Assembly (NCBI GenBank): GCA_014361095.1
Contig: JACIWF010000026.1
Span: 6,864-12,594, forward strand
Length of the DNA: 5,731 nt
From: Hadesarchaea archaeon
GTDB lineage: Archaea; Hadarchaeota; Hadarchaeia; Hadarchaeales; Hadarchaeaceae
Direction: 5' to 3'
Under the pieces are notes generated by a model that was given only the letters and a program-made list of their open reading frames with translations, did no database searches and had not been told where the DNA came from. Of the stretch, positions 1 to 5,598 are shown one piece after another. Positions within the stretch are counted from its first letter, which is position 1; each line of letters opens with the position of its first letter. The translations under genes and the position numbers were made by a program.

Positions 1-467
1 TCAACTGAAGAATAACTCACCCCAGTCAGCTCGACTATTCGTTCTACCCGTTTTTTCTTCGGTCCCTCCAACCGTTTGTACAGATCGAAAAGTATCTCAG
101 ACCATCTCCACGGCGGTATATCCTTCCTGTGCTTGTTTTCAGCGATTGAAAGACACATAGCCTCCAGATCGCTCATCACACGAACAATACAAGGAATAGA
201 CTCCAGTCCTGCCTGAAGTGCCGCCTCGTACCTGCGGACCCCAGCAGACACAACATACTGCTTTCCATCAGAGATCAGCTTCTCGGCCTTTTTGTCCTCA
301 ACGCAGCTGACTGGTCTCACTACGATCGGCTGAATGACTCCTTTCGCGATCGAATCCCTAAATTCGTCGTCAATTTTTGGCGCATCCCGAATATTCATTG
401 GGTCGGGCGCCAAAAGAGAAAGGGGCATTTCTCTAACTTCTTGGGGCTGGATCTTGGCCTGGCTCAT
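1..467 (-). CDS. ParB-like N-terminal domain protein, partial (3' end outside window)
   Basis: Read on the minus strand from ATG at 467-465, the frame stays open for 155 codons to the window edge. Residues about 14-52 match the first ParB segment (a PLSLLAPDPMNIRD stretch, then IAKGVIQPIVVRP, like the usual GLxQPIxVR). Residues 76-95 are GVRRYEAALQAGLESIPCIV, equivalent to the ParB GERRxxAAxxAGxxxIPxIV box. Residues 109-115 (AENKHRK) match the ENxxR box. From about 140 (RIVELTGVSYSSV) a helix-turn-helix seems to begin. In ParB proteins these boxes bind CTP and the HTH binds a centromere-like site; related proteins act as nucleases or transcription factors. The second glutamate/arginine box is GVRR rather than GERR. 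An almost ideal ribosome binding site, AGGAGGTGATC, lies just upstream (about 470-480) and fixes the start. No ParA is visible, so a role in plasmid or chromosome segregation is only one option. Family assignment is secure; function is not. Confidence 0.88.
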   Translation of the reverse strand, partial: MSQAKIQPQEVREMPLSLLAPDPMNIRDAPKIDDEFRDSIAKGVIQPIVVRPVSCVEDKKAEKLISDGKQYVVSAGVRRYEAALQAGLESIPCIVRVMSDLEAMCLSIAENKHRKDIPPWRWSEILFDLYKRLEGPKKKRVERIVELTGVSYSSV

Positions 468-468
468 C

Positions 469-480
469 CGATCACCTCCT
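469..480 (-). promoter_or_regulatory. Shine-Dalgarno site of the ParB-like gene
   Basis: Minus-strand sequence AGGAGGTGATCGG directly precedes the ATG at 467. It is almost fully complementary to the conserved 3' end of 16S rRNA and decides the start codon. It also encodes the last arginine codons and the TGA stop of the short upstream frame, so translation of the two may be coupled. Confidence 0.85.
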
Positions 481-582
481 CCTGACGGCCGGATTTTCGG
501 CCTCGATCTGCGCTTTAATTTTGAGGAGAACACGAGCCCACTTGGGGAGCTCTTTCTCCATCGCGGGTCTCTTTCCTTTCAT
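472..582 (-). CDS. Possible 36-residue basic leader ORF coupled to the ParB-like gene
   Basis: From ATG at 582-580 the minus strand encodes a 36-residue peptide rich in Lys and Arg; a second in-frame ATG at 561-559 would give 29 residues (MEKELPKWARVLLKIKAQ onward). The middle (PKWARVLLKIKAQIEAEN) could form one amphipathic helix. The TGA stop ends at 472, only 4 bp before the ParB-like ATG, and the last three Arg codons and the stop form that gene's Shine-Dalgarno site. This spacing suggests a translated leader. Neither ATG has a strong ribosome binding site of its own, though an ATAAAA element at 611-620 would place transcription start close to 590, nearly leaderless for the 582 start. The frame is open up to 714, but the upstream part does not look coding. 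I do not recognise the peptide; it could be a chance frame. Confidence 0.4.
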   Translation of the reverse strand: MKGKRPAMEKELPKWARVLLKIKAQIEAENPAVRRR

Positions 583-610
583 ATCGACCCGCAAAGTGTG
601 GTTAAATGCC

Positions 611-664
611 CTTTTTATGCGTAAACATCGACACGGACGGCTCGGGGAAGGAAATTCTTTTATG
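611..664 (-). promoter_or_regulatory. Candidate TATA elements for the leader ORF/ParB-like operon
   Basis: Two minus-strand copies of a CATAAAA motif occur at 657-664 (CATAAAAG) and 611-620 (GCATAAAAAG). With the archaeal spacing of about 25 bp from TATA centre to transcription start, they predict starts near 635 and 590. The second fits a very short leader before the ATG at 582. The motifs are weak matches to the archaeal TATA consensus, and the inference rests on position as much as on sequence. Confidence 0.35.
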
Positions 665-686
665 CCGACTGCGCCAAAATTAAAAT

Positions 687-758
687 GGGCACCTTGCTTC
701 GGCAAACGAATCACTTCCGTCCCGGGTTGTGTTTTTGTTTTGCGCGAGCGAGGTGCCC
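687..758 (-). repeat. Imperfect long inverted repeat, possible terminator stem or protein-binding site
   Basis: The plus strand reads GGGCACCTTGCT at 687-698 and AGCGAGGTGCCC at 747-758, an inverted repeat matching at 11 of 12 positions. Further in, GGCAAAC (701-707) can pair with GTTTTGC (about 736-742) with one bulge, giving an interrupted stem of about 20 bp around a loop of about 28 nt. Read on the minus strand, the stem is followed by ATTTTAATTTT, so it may terminate transcription from the gene ending at 809. It could instead be a binding site for the adjacent ParB-like protein. The rest of the 583-808 spacer shows no convincing gene. Confidence 0.5.
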
Positions 759-808
759 GCTATGTCCGCCTTACTCCCGTCATTTTCTCAGCTCCTGTGC
801 TCATTACT

Positions 809-1186
809 CTATTTAGCCGAAGTTTGCGCCGTCAGCCTCGCGATGATCTCGGAAGCCTGCGTTTTCGAAATATCCCTGGGAAAAACGACGCCCCTTCTCT
901 CCAGAAACTTCCTCTGCCTCTCGGTCGCAGGCTCTTCGGTCCCCTTCAAGCGCCTTTCTTCTGCGGCTTCGATTGCTCTTCTGTCCTTCCCCAGCTCCTG
1001 GAGGATAACCCTCGCGGCTTCCGGGTCGCGTATACCTGCCCTTTGCAGGGTTTCTAAAATTTGCCGATAAACGGCTACGTACTCCTCGATGCGCAAGTCG
1101 CCCCCAAAAAAATTTACCCGCGCCTGTGTCTTTATCTTCTTGAGAAGAGGGGGGGCGCCGAAAGTAATCGGAGAGCAACACTTCAA
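809..1186 (-). CDS. Small conserved-looking protein of unknown function, start uncertain
   Basis: The minus-strand frame from a TTG at 1186 gives 125 residues; TAG at 811-809 is the stop. Residues 22-40 (ARVNFFGGDLRIEEYVAVY) suggest a beta hairpin leading into helices at about 33-50 and 53-80 (DPEAARVILQELGKDRRAIEAAEERR). Residues 86-118 (PATERQRKFLERRGVVFPRD, then SKTQASEIIARL) resemble a short C-terminal module, ATxxQxxFLxxxGxxxPxxxxKxxASxxI, that I recall from many archaeal, phage and plasmid proteins; its function is not established. The 3' two-thirds is convincing. The first 20 residues are not: they include a Cys-Cys pair and cross a C7 tract (1149-1155), and the adjacent frame upstream of that tract (from TTG at 1190) reads more like protein. 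An alternative start is TTG at 1096, preceded by GGGGG, giving 95 residues. The kinase stop lies about 45 bp upstream, so the two may share a transcript. Confidence 0.7.
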   Translation of the reverse strand: MKCCSPITFGAPPLLKKIKTQARVNFFGGDLRIEEYVAVYRQILETLQRAGIRDPEAARVILQELGKDRRAIEAAEERRLKGTEEPATERQRKFLERRGVVFPRDISKTQASEIIARLTAQTSAK

Positions 1187-1234
1187 TCAAGGATTTTTCA
1201 GAACCATCAGAGCCTCAGCTGAATAAAATTCAGT

Positions 1235-4200
1235 TTAATGCGACCGCCTTTTGAGGGGAAGAGTAAAGAAGAAGGTGGATCCCTTTCCCAACCTGCTCTT
1301 CGCCCAGATTTTCCCACCATGGGCTTCCACGATCATTTTGCATATGTACAGGCCTAGGCCGCTTCCAGGACGGCTTTTCTCCGCCCGGAAGAATTTGGTA
1401 AACAGTTTGGGCATGTCTCCCGGGGCTATGCCCACGCCCGTGTCCGTCACTTTAACAATAACACGCCCCCCCTCCTTTTTTGATTCAATAGTTACCCTGC
1501 CGCCCGGTGCAGTGTATTTGATGGCGTTGTCGAGCAGGTTGGTCAAAACTTTGGCCAGCTCTTCTCGGTCGGCTTTGACCAGCGGCAATTCAGATAGGTT
1601 TTGAGAGATGGAGATCTTTTTCAAAGCGGCAAGTGGTTCCAGCTTCTTAACTACCTCAAGAATAAGATCCCTCAATTGCAATTTTCTCATCTTGAACTTA
1701 ACCATCCCGGACTCTAACCTAGAGACGGCCAACAAGCTATCAACGAGATCCCTGAGTTGCTGGGAAGATTGGATGATGATTTTCAGGCTTTCTTTCTGCT
1801 TTTCGCTCAGCTTTCCAAGCTTTTCATCCGACAGCAGCTGGGCAAAGCTAATTATCGAGGTTAACGGGCCTTTCAGCTCGTGGGAAACCATAGTGAGGAA
1901 CTCTTCCTTCATTTTCGCCGCCGCAGCTTCCGCGCGCGCCGTTTTAGCCTCTTCCATTGCCCGCCGGTACTCGGTTATGTCTTTTGAGACAACGGTGATT
2001 GCTTTGACCTTGCCGCTTGCGGGGCCCTTAACTGGACTTAGGGTTCTAAAAAATACCTGATGGGACTTGGGATGCCGGTGCTCGTGCCTTACTGCCCTGC
2101 CAGTTCTGAAGACCTCATCCACTTTCTTTCTCATTTCCCTAGTCTCCTGGGGCGAGTGGAAGTCGCCATATTTTTTTCCAATAACTTCATCCCTCGAAGC
2201 GCCGAGGCTTTTCAGAAGCGCATCGTTCACGGATAGATATCTGAGATCCTTATCCAGCATGTATATCATGTCTTCTGAGGATTCCACCAAAGAGCGGTAC
2301 CGCTCCTCGCTTTCCCGCAATTCTTTCTCCATGCGCTGCCGCTCGGTGATGTCCTTGGCGAAAACGGAGACACCTTCCCTGGTGGGATAAACGTGGCTCT
2401 CCAAGACCACCTTTTCGCCATCCTTGGTCTGGTACTCGTTTTCAAAAGTCAGGGGGCGCCCCGTTTCTATGGCCTCTTGATAGAACTTCACTGCTCTTCT
2501 GGTCCTCTCTCTATCTGGAAAGACCTCAAGGAGGTGCTTTCCGAGGACATCTTTGGCCGAGATTCCAGTGAGCTGCTCGCAGGTCCTGTTCCAGTAAGTA
2601 AACCTCATTTCTTTGTCCAGGACATAGAAGACATCGGTGATGCTGTCCGCCAGCTCTCGGTATTTCCGCTCGCTCTCCCGCAGCACCTGCTCCGCCTTTT
2701 TGCGCTCGCTGATGTCCCTGAGTATTGCCAGGTCGGCGGGCCTGCCCTGGTATTCGATCACCGAGGCGCTGGCTTCGACGGGTATGGACCTCCCGTCCTT
2801 CGAAAGTATCTCGAACTCGTATCTCGACGGGACCTCAACGCCCGAGAGCCTCTTCTTGTACCGTTCAAAAACCAGCTTCCTGAAACCGGGCGAGACGAAA
2901 TCGATGAACGGCTTCCCGACCATCTCCTCGGCGCTGAAGCCGTTGATCTCGCACAGCTTGCTGTTGACAAATTTTAACAATTCATCCTGAACAATCACGA
3001 TTCCATCGTTGCCCTTCTCCACGATGGTTGAGTACTTTTCCTCACCCTCTCTCAGCAACTTCTCGATCCTTTTGAGTTCGGTGATGTCGGTGACCACGGC
3101 GAAGGACCCGCTGAAACGCCCGTCTGCGTCAAATATTGGCGCCCCTGCGGTAAGCGTGTGCACAAGCTGGCCATCCTTCCTGACCCGCACCAGTTCGTAA
3201 ATTCTGCGCTCGCCCTTTTTTATCCGGGCAAAATTCTCGGCAAAAGTCCTTCTCGATTCGCTATCGACGAAATCCACGACACGCCGGCCGATCATTTCCT
3301 CCTTGGAATATCCCAACATCTCGCAGAGCCTGTTGTTGACATAAGTTATCACGCCGTTTTCATCCGTTACGCTCATTCCCTCATTCATCGTCTCCACCAG
3401 GATCCGGAAGCGCTCCTCGCTGGCCCTGAGCGCCTCCTCGGCCCGCTGGCGTTCGGTGACATCCTGAAACATGGAGAGGACGCCCACCACCTTTCCCTCG
3501 GCGTCCTTGAGAGGCGTGTTCGTCCATTCGCAGACAATGACCCGCCCGTCCTTGGTCAGGTTCTCGTTGACGCTGTACGCGGTCATGTCTCCCTTCAGCA
3601 GCCTGTTCCAGACCTCATCTATGCGGGGTCGGATCTCCTTCGGCACCATGAAATCGTAGGGGTGCTTTCCCAGCGCCTCCTCCTCGGTGAAGCCCAGGAT
3701 TTTCGTCGCCGCAGGGTTCCAAGTCCTGACCTTAAATTCGCGATCCCAAACGATCATCCCTATGGGCATCCGGTCGAAGATCAACTGGAGATATTCTTGG
3801 TTTCGCTTTATCTGCTCCTGAGCCAGCCGGCGCTCTTTCTCCAGCCTCACCCGATCGATGATGCTCTCCCTGACCTTCTCATAGACAGCCTGAGTCACCT
3901 CCCCTCTCATCCTAGCCAGATAATCGCCGGGCCTGATGTAATTTGGATTGTCGCAAAGTTGACCGCGGAGGATGACCTTCGGGTGCATGTAAATGACATC
4001 GAGCAGGGTCTTTGGCGGGAACTTTCTCTCGCTGTAAAGGCACATCGCGGAAATCCGGCTCTGCGGCAAGAGCTCGTTCAGCCTTGCCTCATACTCCAGC
4101 TGCTTTTCGGAGCCGGGCAGCTTCCTCAGCGACCAGCTCGCCTCGGCAATACCCCTCAGCCCCCTATAGCCTGCGGCAAGTGCAGCCGCCTCAGCCTGCT

Positions 4201-4627
4201 TGACCAGCGCCACCGTCCTCTCGGGATCGAAGTAGCCGTCTCTGAGGTAGGCTTCCTCAACCCTCAAAAACTCCAGCTGCTTTGACCCGAGATGCTCATC
4301 AACGTTGACGCCCGCCCTCTGCAAGGCGCGAAGGATTTCGGCCTCGGTGCTCTCATCCATGACGTAAAGGCACTTCTCGTTGTTTTTGAGCCCGGCGAGC
4401 AAGAACGATACTACCGCGGCGTTACGCTCTTTTTTGTTTCTGTAGATGCAGCAAATGTGTTCTCCTGCACTCGTCTTCTCCAGTTCCTTGGACAACTCAG
4501 TCGAACTTCCTTCGCTCGAACCGTTTCTAATTTTGCCCCCCCCCCCAAACGTTGGAGTTTGCGGTGGCCAGTGCTCCTTTTTCCTTAATATCCTCATCTC
4601 CAGGCTTCTGTTTTCGGACACCTTCAT
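1235..4627 (-). CDS. Soluble MEDS-PAS(x5) sensor histidine kinase
   Basis: The 1130-residue protein reads MEDS domain about 50-235 (GEHICC at 55-60; AMCLYSERKFPPKTLLDVI at 194-212), a short helix, then five PAS domains at about 276-395, 403-520, 530-645, 655-765 and 775-890, joined by coiled-coil linkers of the DITERxxxExxLRESEERYR type. HisKA follows (about 905-972, VSHELKGPLTSI, phosphoacceptor His916), then a HATPase domain with N box (Asn1034), G1 box DTGVGIAPGD (1062-1071), FTKFF (1076-1080) and GSGLGL (1088-1093). All core kinase motifs are intact, so it should autophosphorylate. No membrane segment is evident, so it probably senses in the cytoplasm. MEDS domains are thought to sense small molecules in DcmR-type and methanogen proteins; the ligand here is unknown. 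No receiver domain or response regulator gene is in the window. The first 44 residues are low-complexity and contain an 11-G tract; TTG at 4495, 10 codons before the MEDS core, is an alternative start. Confidence 0.95.
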   Translation of the reverse strand: MKVSENRSLEMRILRKKEHWPPQTPTFGGGGKIRNGSSEGSSTELSKELEKTSAGEHICCIYRNKKERNAAVVSFLLAGLKNNEKCLYVMDESTEAEILRALQRAGVNVDEHLGSKQLEFLRVEEAYLRDGYFDPERTVALVKQAEAAALAAGYRGLRGIAEASWSLRKLPGSEKQLEYEARLNELLPQSRISAMCLYSERKFPPKTLLDVIYMHPKVILRGQLCDNPNYIRPGDYLARMRGEVTQAVYEKVRESIIDRVRLEKERRLAQEQIKRNQEYLQLIFDRMPIGMIVWDREFKVRTWNPAATKILGFTEEEALGKHPYDFMVPKEIRPRIDEVWNRLLKGDMTAYSVNENLTKDGRVIVCEWTNTPLKDAEGKVVGVLSMFQDVTERQRAEEALRASEERFRILVETMNEGMSVTDENGVITYVNNRLCEMLGYSKEEMIGRRVVDFVDSESRRTFAENFARIKKGERRIYELVRVRKDGQLVHTLTAGAPIFDADGRFSGSFAVVTDITELKRIEKLLREGEEKYSTIVEKGNDGIVIVQDELLKFVNSKLCEINGFSAEEMVGKPFIDFVSPGFRKLVFERYKKRLSGVEVPSRYEFEILSKDGRSIPVEASASVIEYQGRPADLAILRDISERKKAEQVLRESERKYRELADSITDVFYVLDKEMRFTYWNRTCEQLTGISAKDVLGKHLLEVFPDRERTRRAVKFYQEAIETGRPLTFENEYQTKDGEKVVLESHVYPTREGVSVFAKDITERQRMEKELRESEERYRSLVESSEDMIYMLDKDLRYLSVNDALLKSLGASRDEVIGKKYGDFHSPQETREMRKKVDEVFRTGRAVRHEHRHPKSHQVFFRTLSPVKGPASGKVKAITVVSKDITEYRRAMEEAKTARAEAAAAKMKEEFLTMVSHELKGPLTSIISFAQLLSDEKLGKLSEKQKESLKIIIQSSQQLRDLVDSLLAVSRLESGMVKFKMRKLQLRDLILEVVKKLEPLAALKKISISQNLSELPLVKADREELAKVLTNLLDNAIKYTAPGGRVTIESKKEGGRVIVKVTDTGVGIAPGDMPKLFTKFFRAEKSRPGSGLGLYICKMIVEAHGGKIWAKSRLGKGSTFFFTLPLKRRSH

Positions 4628-4646
4628 GCACGCATCACGACACCTT
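4624..4646 (-). promoter_or_regulatory. Ribosome binding site and three-codon ORF overlapping the kinase start
   Basis: On the minus strand, AAGGTG (4646-4641) is followed after 5 nt by ATG CGT GCA TGA (4635-4624). The TGA of this mini-ORF overlaps the kinase ATG as ATGA. The Shine-Dalgarno spacing is ideal for the mini-ORF and long (13 nt) for the kinase ATG. If this region is transcribed, the kinase may be translated by re-initiation. If the message is leaderless from about 4630, the motif is irrelevant. Confidence 0.35.
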
Positions 4647-4656
4647 TAGTTGGTTG

Positions 4657-4666
4657 ATATATTTAT
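4657..4666 (-). promoter_or_regulatory. TATA-like promoter element upstream of the sensor kinase
   Basis: The minus strand reads ATAAATATAT in the 40-bp gap before the kinase, starting at the stop codon of the preceding membrane protein gene. Its centre lies about 34 bp upstream of the ATG at 4627, so archaeal spacing predicts transcription starting near 4635, giving a leaderless or nearly leaderless message. This suggests the kinase can be transcribed independently of the gene upstream. Confidence 0.5.
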
Positions 4667-4667
4667 C

Positions 4668-5420
4668 TTAACTTTTCAGCTTTCGAAAGATTCCCTTTAT
4701 ATTTGTCGTTGCCGCTTGGCCCAATCGTCTCTCGTCACCATCCCCGCCGAAAACCGAAAGACGGCGATTCATTCGTCTCGTCATCACGATCAGCTCCCAC
4801 TCGTCCTCATCGAAAAGGGATCTGGCGGCTTGCCTCCACTCCTGGATAGTTCCGGAGTGCGGGTGGCGGAAAAGCTGGCGGAACGTTGCCAGACCTGCTT
4901 TTTGAACACCGATGGCGCTGGCGCAAGCGTAGGTGGCGGCAGGGACGCCGAGACCCGCGAACATGAGCAGCTCCGGCAGAGCCTCTCCTAAGGCGTTGAC
5001 GTTGAAAGCTACCTTGCCCAACGGACATAATACGGCGAGCAAGTAGGCCCCGAGGAGAACGACGGGGGAGGTAAGGATGCAACCGGCACCAAACGCAATG
5101 GTTATTCTTCGGACGCGCCATGAGGTGCCGAGGAAATGGTGGCGGCAGTAGTGGCGCGCCAGTGAGATGTCCATTGCCCTCCAGAGGTCCGGAAAAAGGG
5201 TCAACGAGACGATGGATGCCGCGATCACGCCCGCCACTTCAGCGGTGTTGCTCAGCGGCACCTCAACGACGCCGGCAGGCGATAGCGCTGCTGCCGCAAT
5301 AAGTGCCGTCATAAAAACTAGGACGCTCAAGTTCAAGAAGCCGCTAACCGTTACTAGGTGTCTCTGTAGTTCGCGAGCAGTGATACCAATGTCAAGAACC
5401 GCCGTTTTTAGTCCTTTCAC
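4668..5420 (-). CDS. Four-helix integral membrane protein of unknown function
   Basis: The frame starts at GTG 5420-5418, the first possible start after an in-frame TGA six bases upstream, and gives 250 residues. Four hydrophobic segments lie at about 27-47, 58-78, 106-133 and 148-171. The loop between the second and third is rich in Arg and His (SLARHYCRHHFLGTSWRVRR), and the C-terminal tail of about 80 residues is polar and charged. Positive-inside topology therefore puts the N-terminus, the central loop and the tail in the cytoplasm. His90, Cys92, His94 and His95 cluster in the central loop and might bind a metal or cofactor. No strong ribosome binding site precedes the GTG, so the message may be leaderless. 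The gene ends 40 bp before the kinase, on the same strand, and faces away from the ArsR-like gene. I do not recognise the family; a transport or signalling role would be a guess. Confidence 0.8.
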   Translation of the reverse strand: MKGLKTAVLDIGITARELQRHLVTVSGFLNLSVLVFMTALIAAAALSPAGVVEVPLSNTAEVAGVIAASIVSLTLFPDLWRAMDISLARHYCRHHFLGTSWRVRRITIAFGAGCILTSPVVLLGAYLLAVLCPLGKVAFNVNALGEALPELLMFAGLGVPAATYACASAIGVQKAGLATFRQLFRHPHSGTIQEWRQAARSLFDEDEWELIVMTRRMNRRLSVFGGDGDERRLGQAATTNIKGIFRKLKS

Positions 5421-5455
5421 GGTTCAATCTTCAAAAAAGAGGTAAAAAAAGTCTA

Positions 5456-5497
5456 TTTGAAAAAAATATTGACATAAATATCCAAATTTATTTCAAA
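5456..5497. repeat. AT-rich inverted repeat in the divergent spacer
   Basis: TTTGAAAAAAAT at 5456-5467 and ATTTATTTCAAA at 5486-5497 are inverted copies matching at 11 of 12 positions, 18 bp apart, with a second short inversion (ATATT/AATAT) inside. It lies 36-77 bp upstream of the GTG at 5420 and could overlap the promoter of the membrane protein gene. In sequence this AT-rich such repeats arise easily by chance. Confidence 0.3.
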
Positions 5498-5508
5498 AAA
5501 CTGTTTTC

Positions 5509-5526
5509 TTTTTCTTCGACGAAAAA
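5509..5526. promoter_or_regulatory. 18-bp near-palindrome, candidate operator
   Basis: The sequence TTTTTCTTCGACGAAAAA is a palindrome except for one mismatched pair (5515/5520), centred on TCGA. It directly abuts the TATA-like TTATAAA and covers the place where the archaeal BRE would be. A dimeric winged-helix protein bound here would block TBP/TFB, so autoregulation by the ArsR-like gene just downstream is a reasonable inference. Confidence 0.45.
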
Positions 5527-5533
5527 TTATAAA
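5520..5533 (+). promoter_or_regulatory. BRE/TATA promoter of the ArsR-like gene
   Basis: The plus strand reads CGAAAAA followed by TTATAAA (5527-5533), a good match to the archaeal BRE plus TATA arrangement. The predicted transcription start is about 5555, leaving a leader of about 40 nt before the GTG at 5599, which fits with the presence of a strong Shine-Dalgarno site. Confidence 0.55.
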
Positions 5534-5587
5534 CAAATTGAACAAACTGTACCAAAGGTTTTTAACAGCACCGGAAGAGTTACAGAT

Positions 5588-5593
5588 GGAGGT
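5588..5593 (+). promoter_or_regulatory. Shine-Dalgarno site of the ArsR-like gene
   Basis: GGAGGT sits 5 nt before the GTG at 5599-5601. It supports that start over the nearby ATG at 5586, whose frame closes after 17 codons. Confidence 0.75.
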
Positions 5594-5598
5594 AAAAG

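Noticed and set aside
760..804. A 14-codon minus-strand frame downstream of the small gene
   Set aside because: Too short, no ribosome binding site in front of its ATG, and nothing recognisable in the peptide; it overlaps no conserved signal.
813..1190. A 125-codon minus-strand frame overlapping the small gene
   Set aside because: After the C7 tract its translation is Arg/Gly-rich and without structure, whereas the other frame has helices and a recognisable C-terminal module. Only its first 14 or so codons look protein-like.
1219..1233. Hairpin just after the kinase stop codon (CTGAAT-TTT-ATTCAG on the minus strand) as a terminator
   Set aside because: The stem is only 6 bp with a 3-nt loop and mostly A/T, and no T tract follows, so it is not a convincing terminator.
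1900..3850. Similar stretches between PAS domains as DNA repeats
   Set aside because: They encode the recurrent PAS-linker motif and differ at many bases; tandem PAS domains explain the similarity without any repeat element.
3158..4285. A 375-codon open frame on the plus strand opposite the kinase
   Set aside because: It is antisense to the MEDS and PAS region, whose protein motifs are unmistakable, and its translation shows no recognisable domain; codon bias of the kinase explains the lack of stops.
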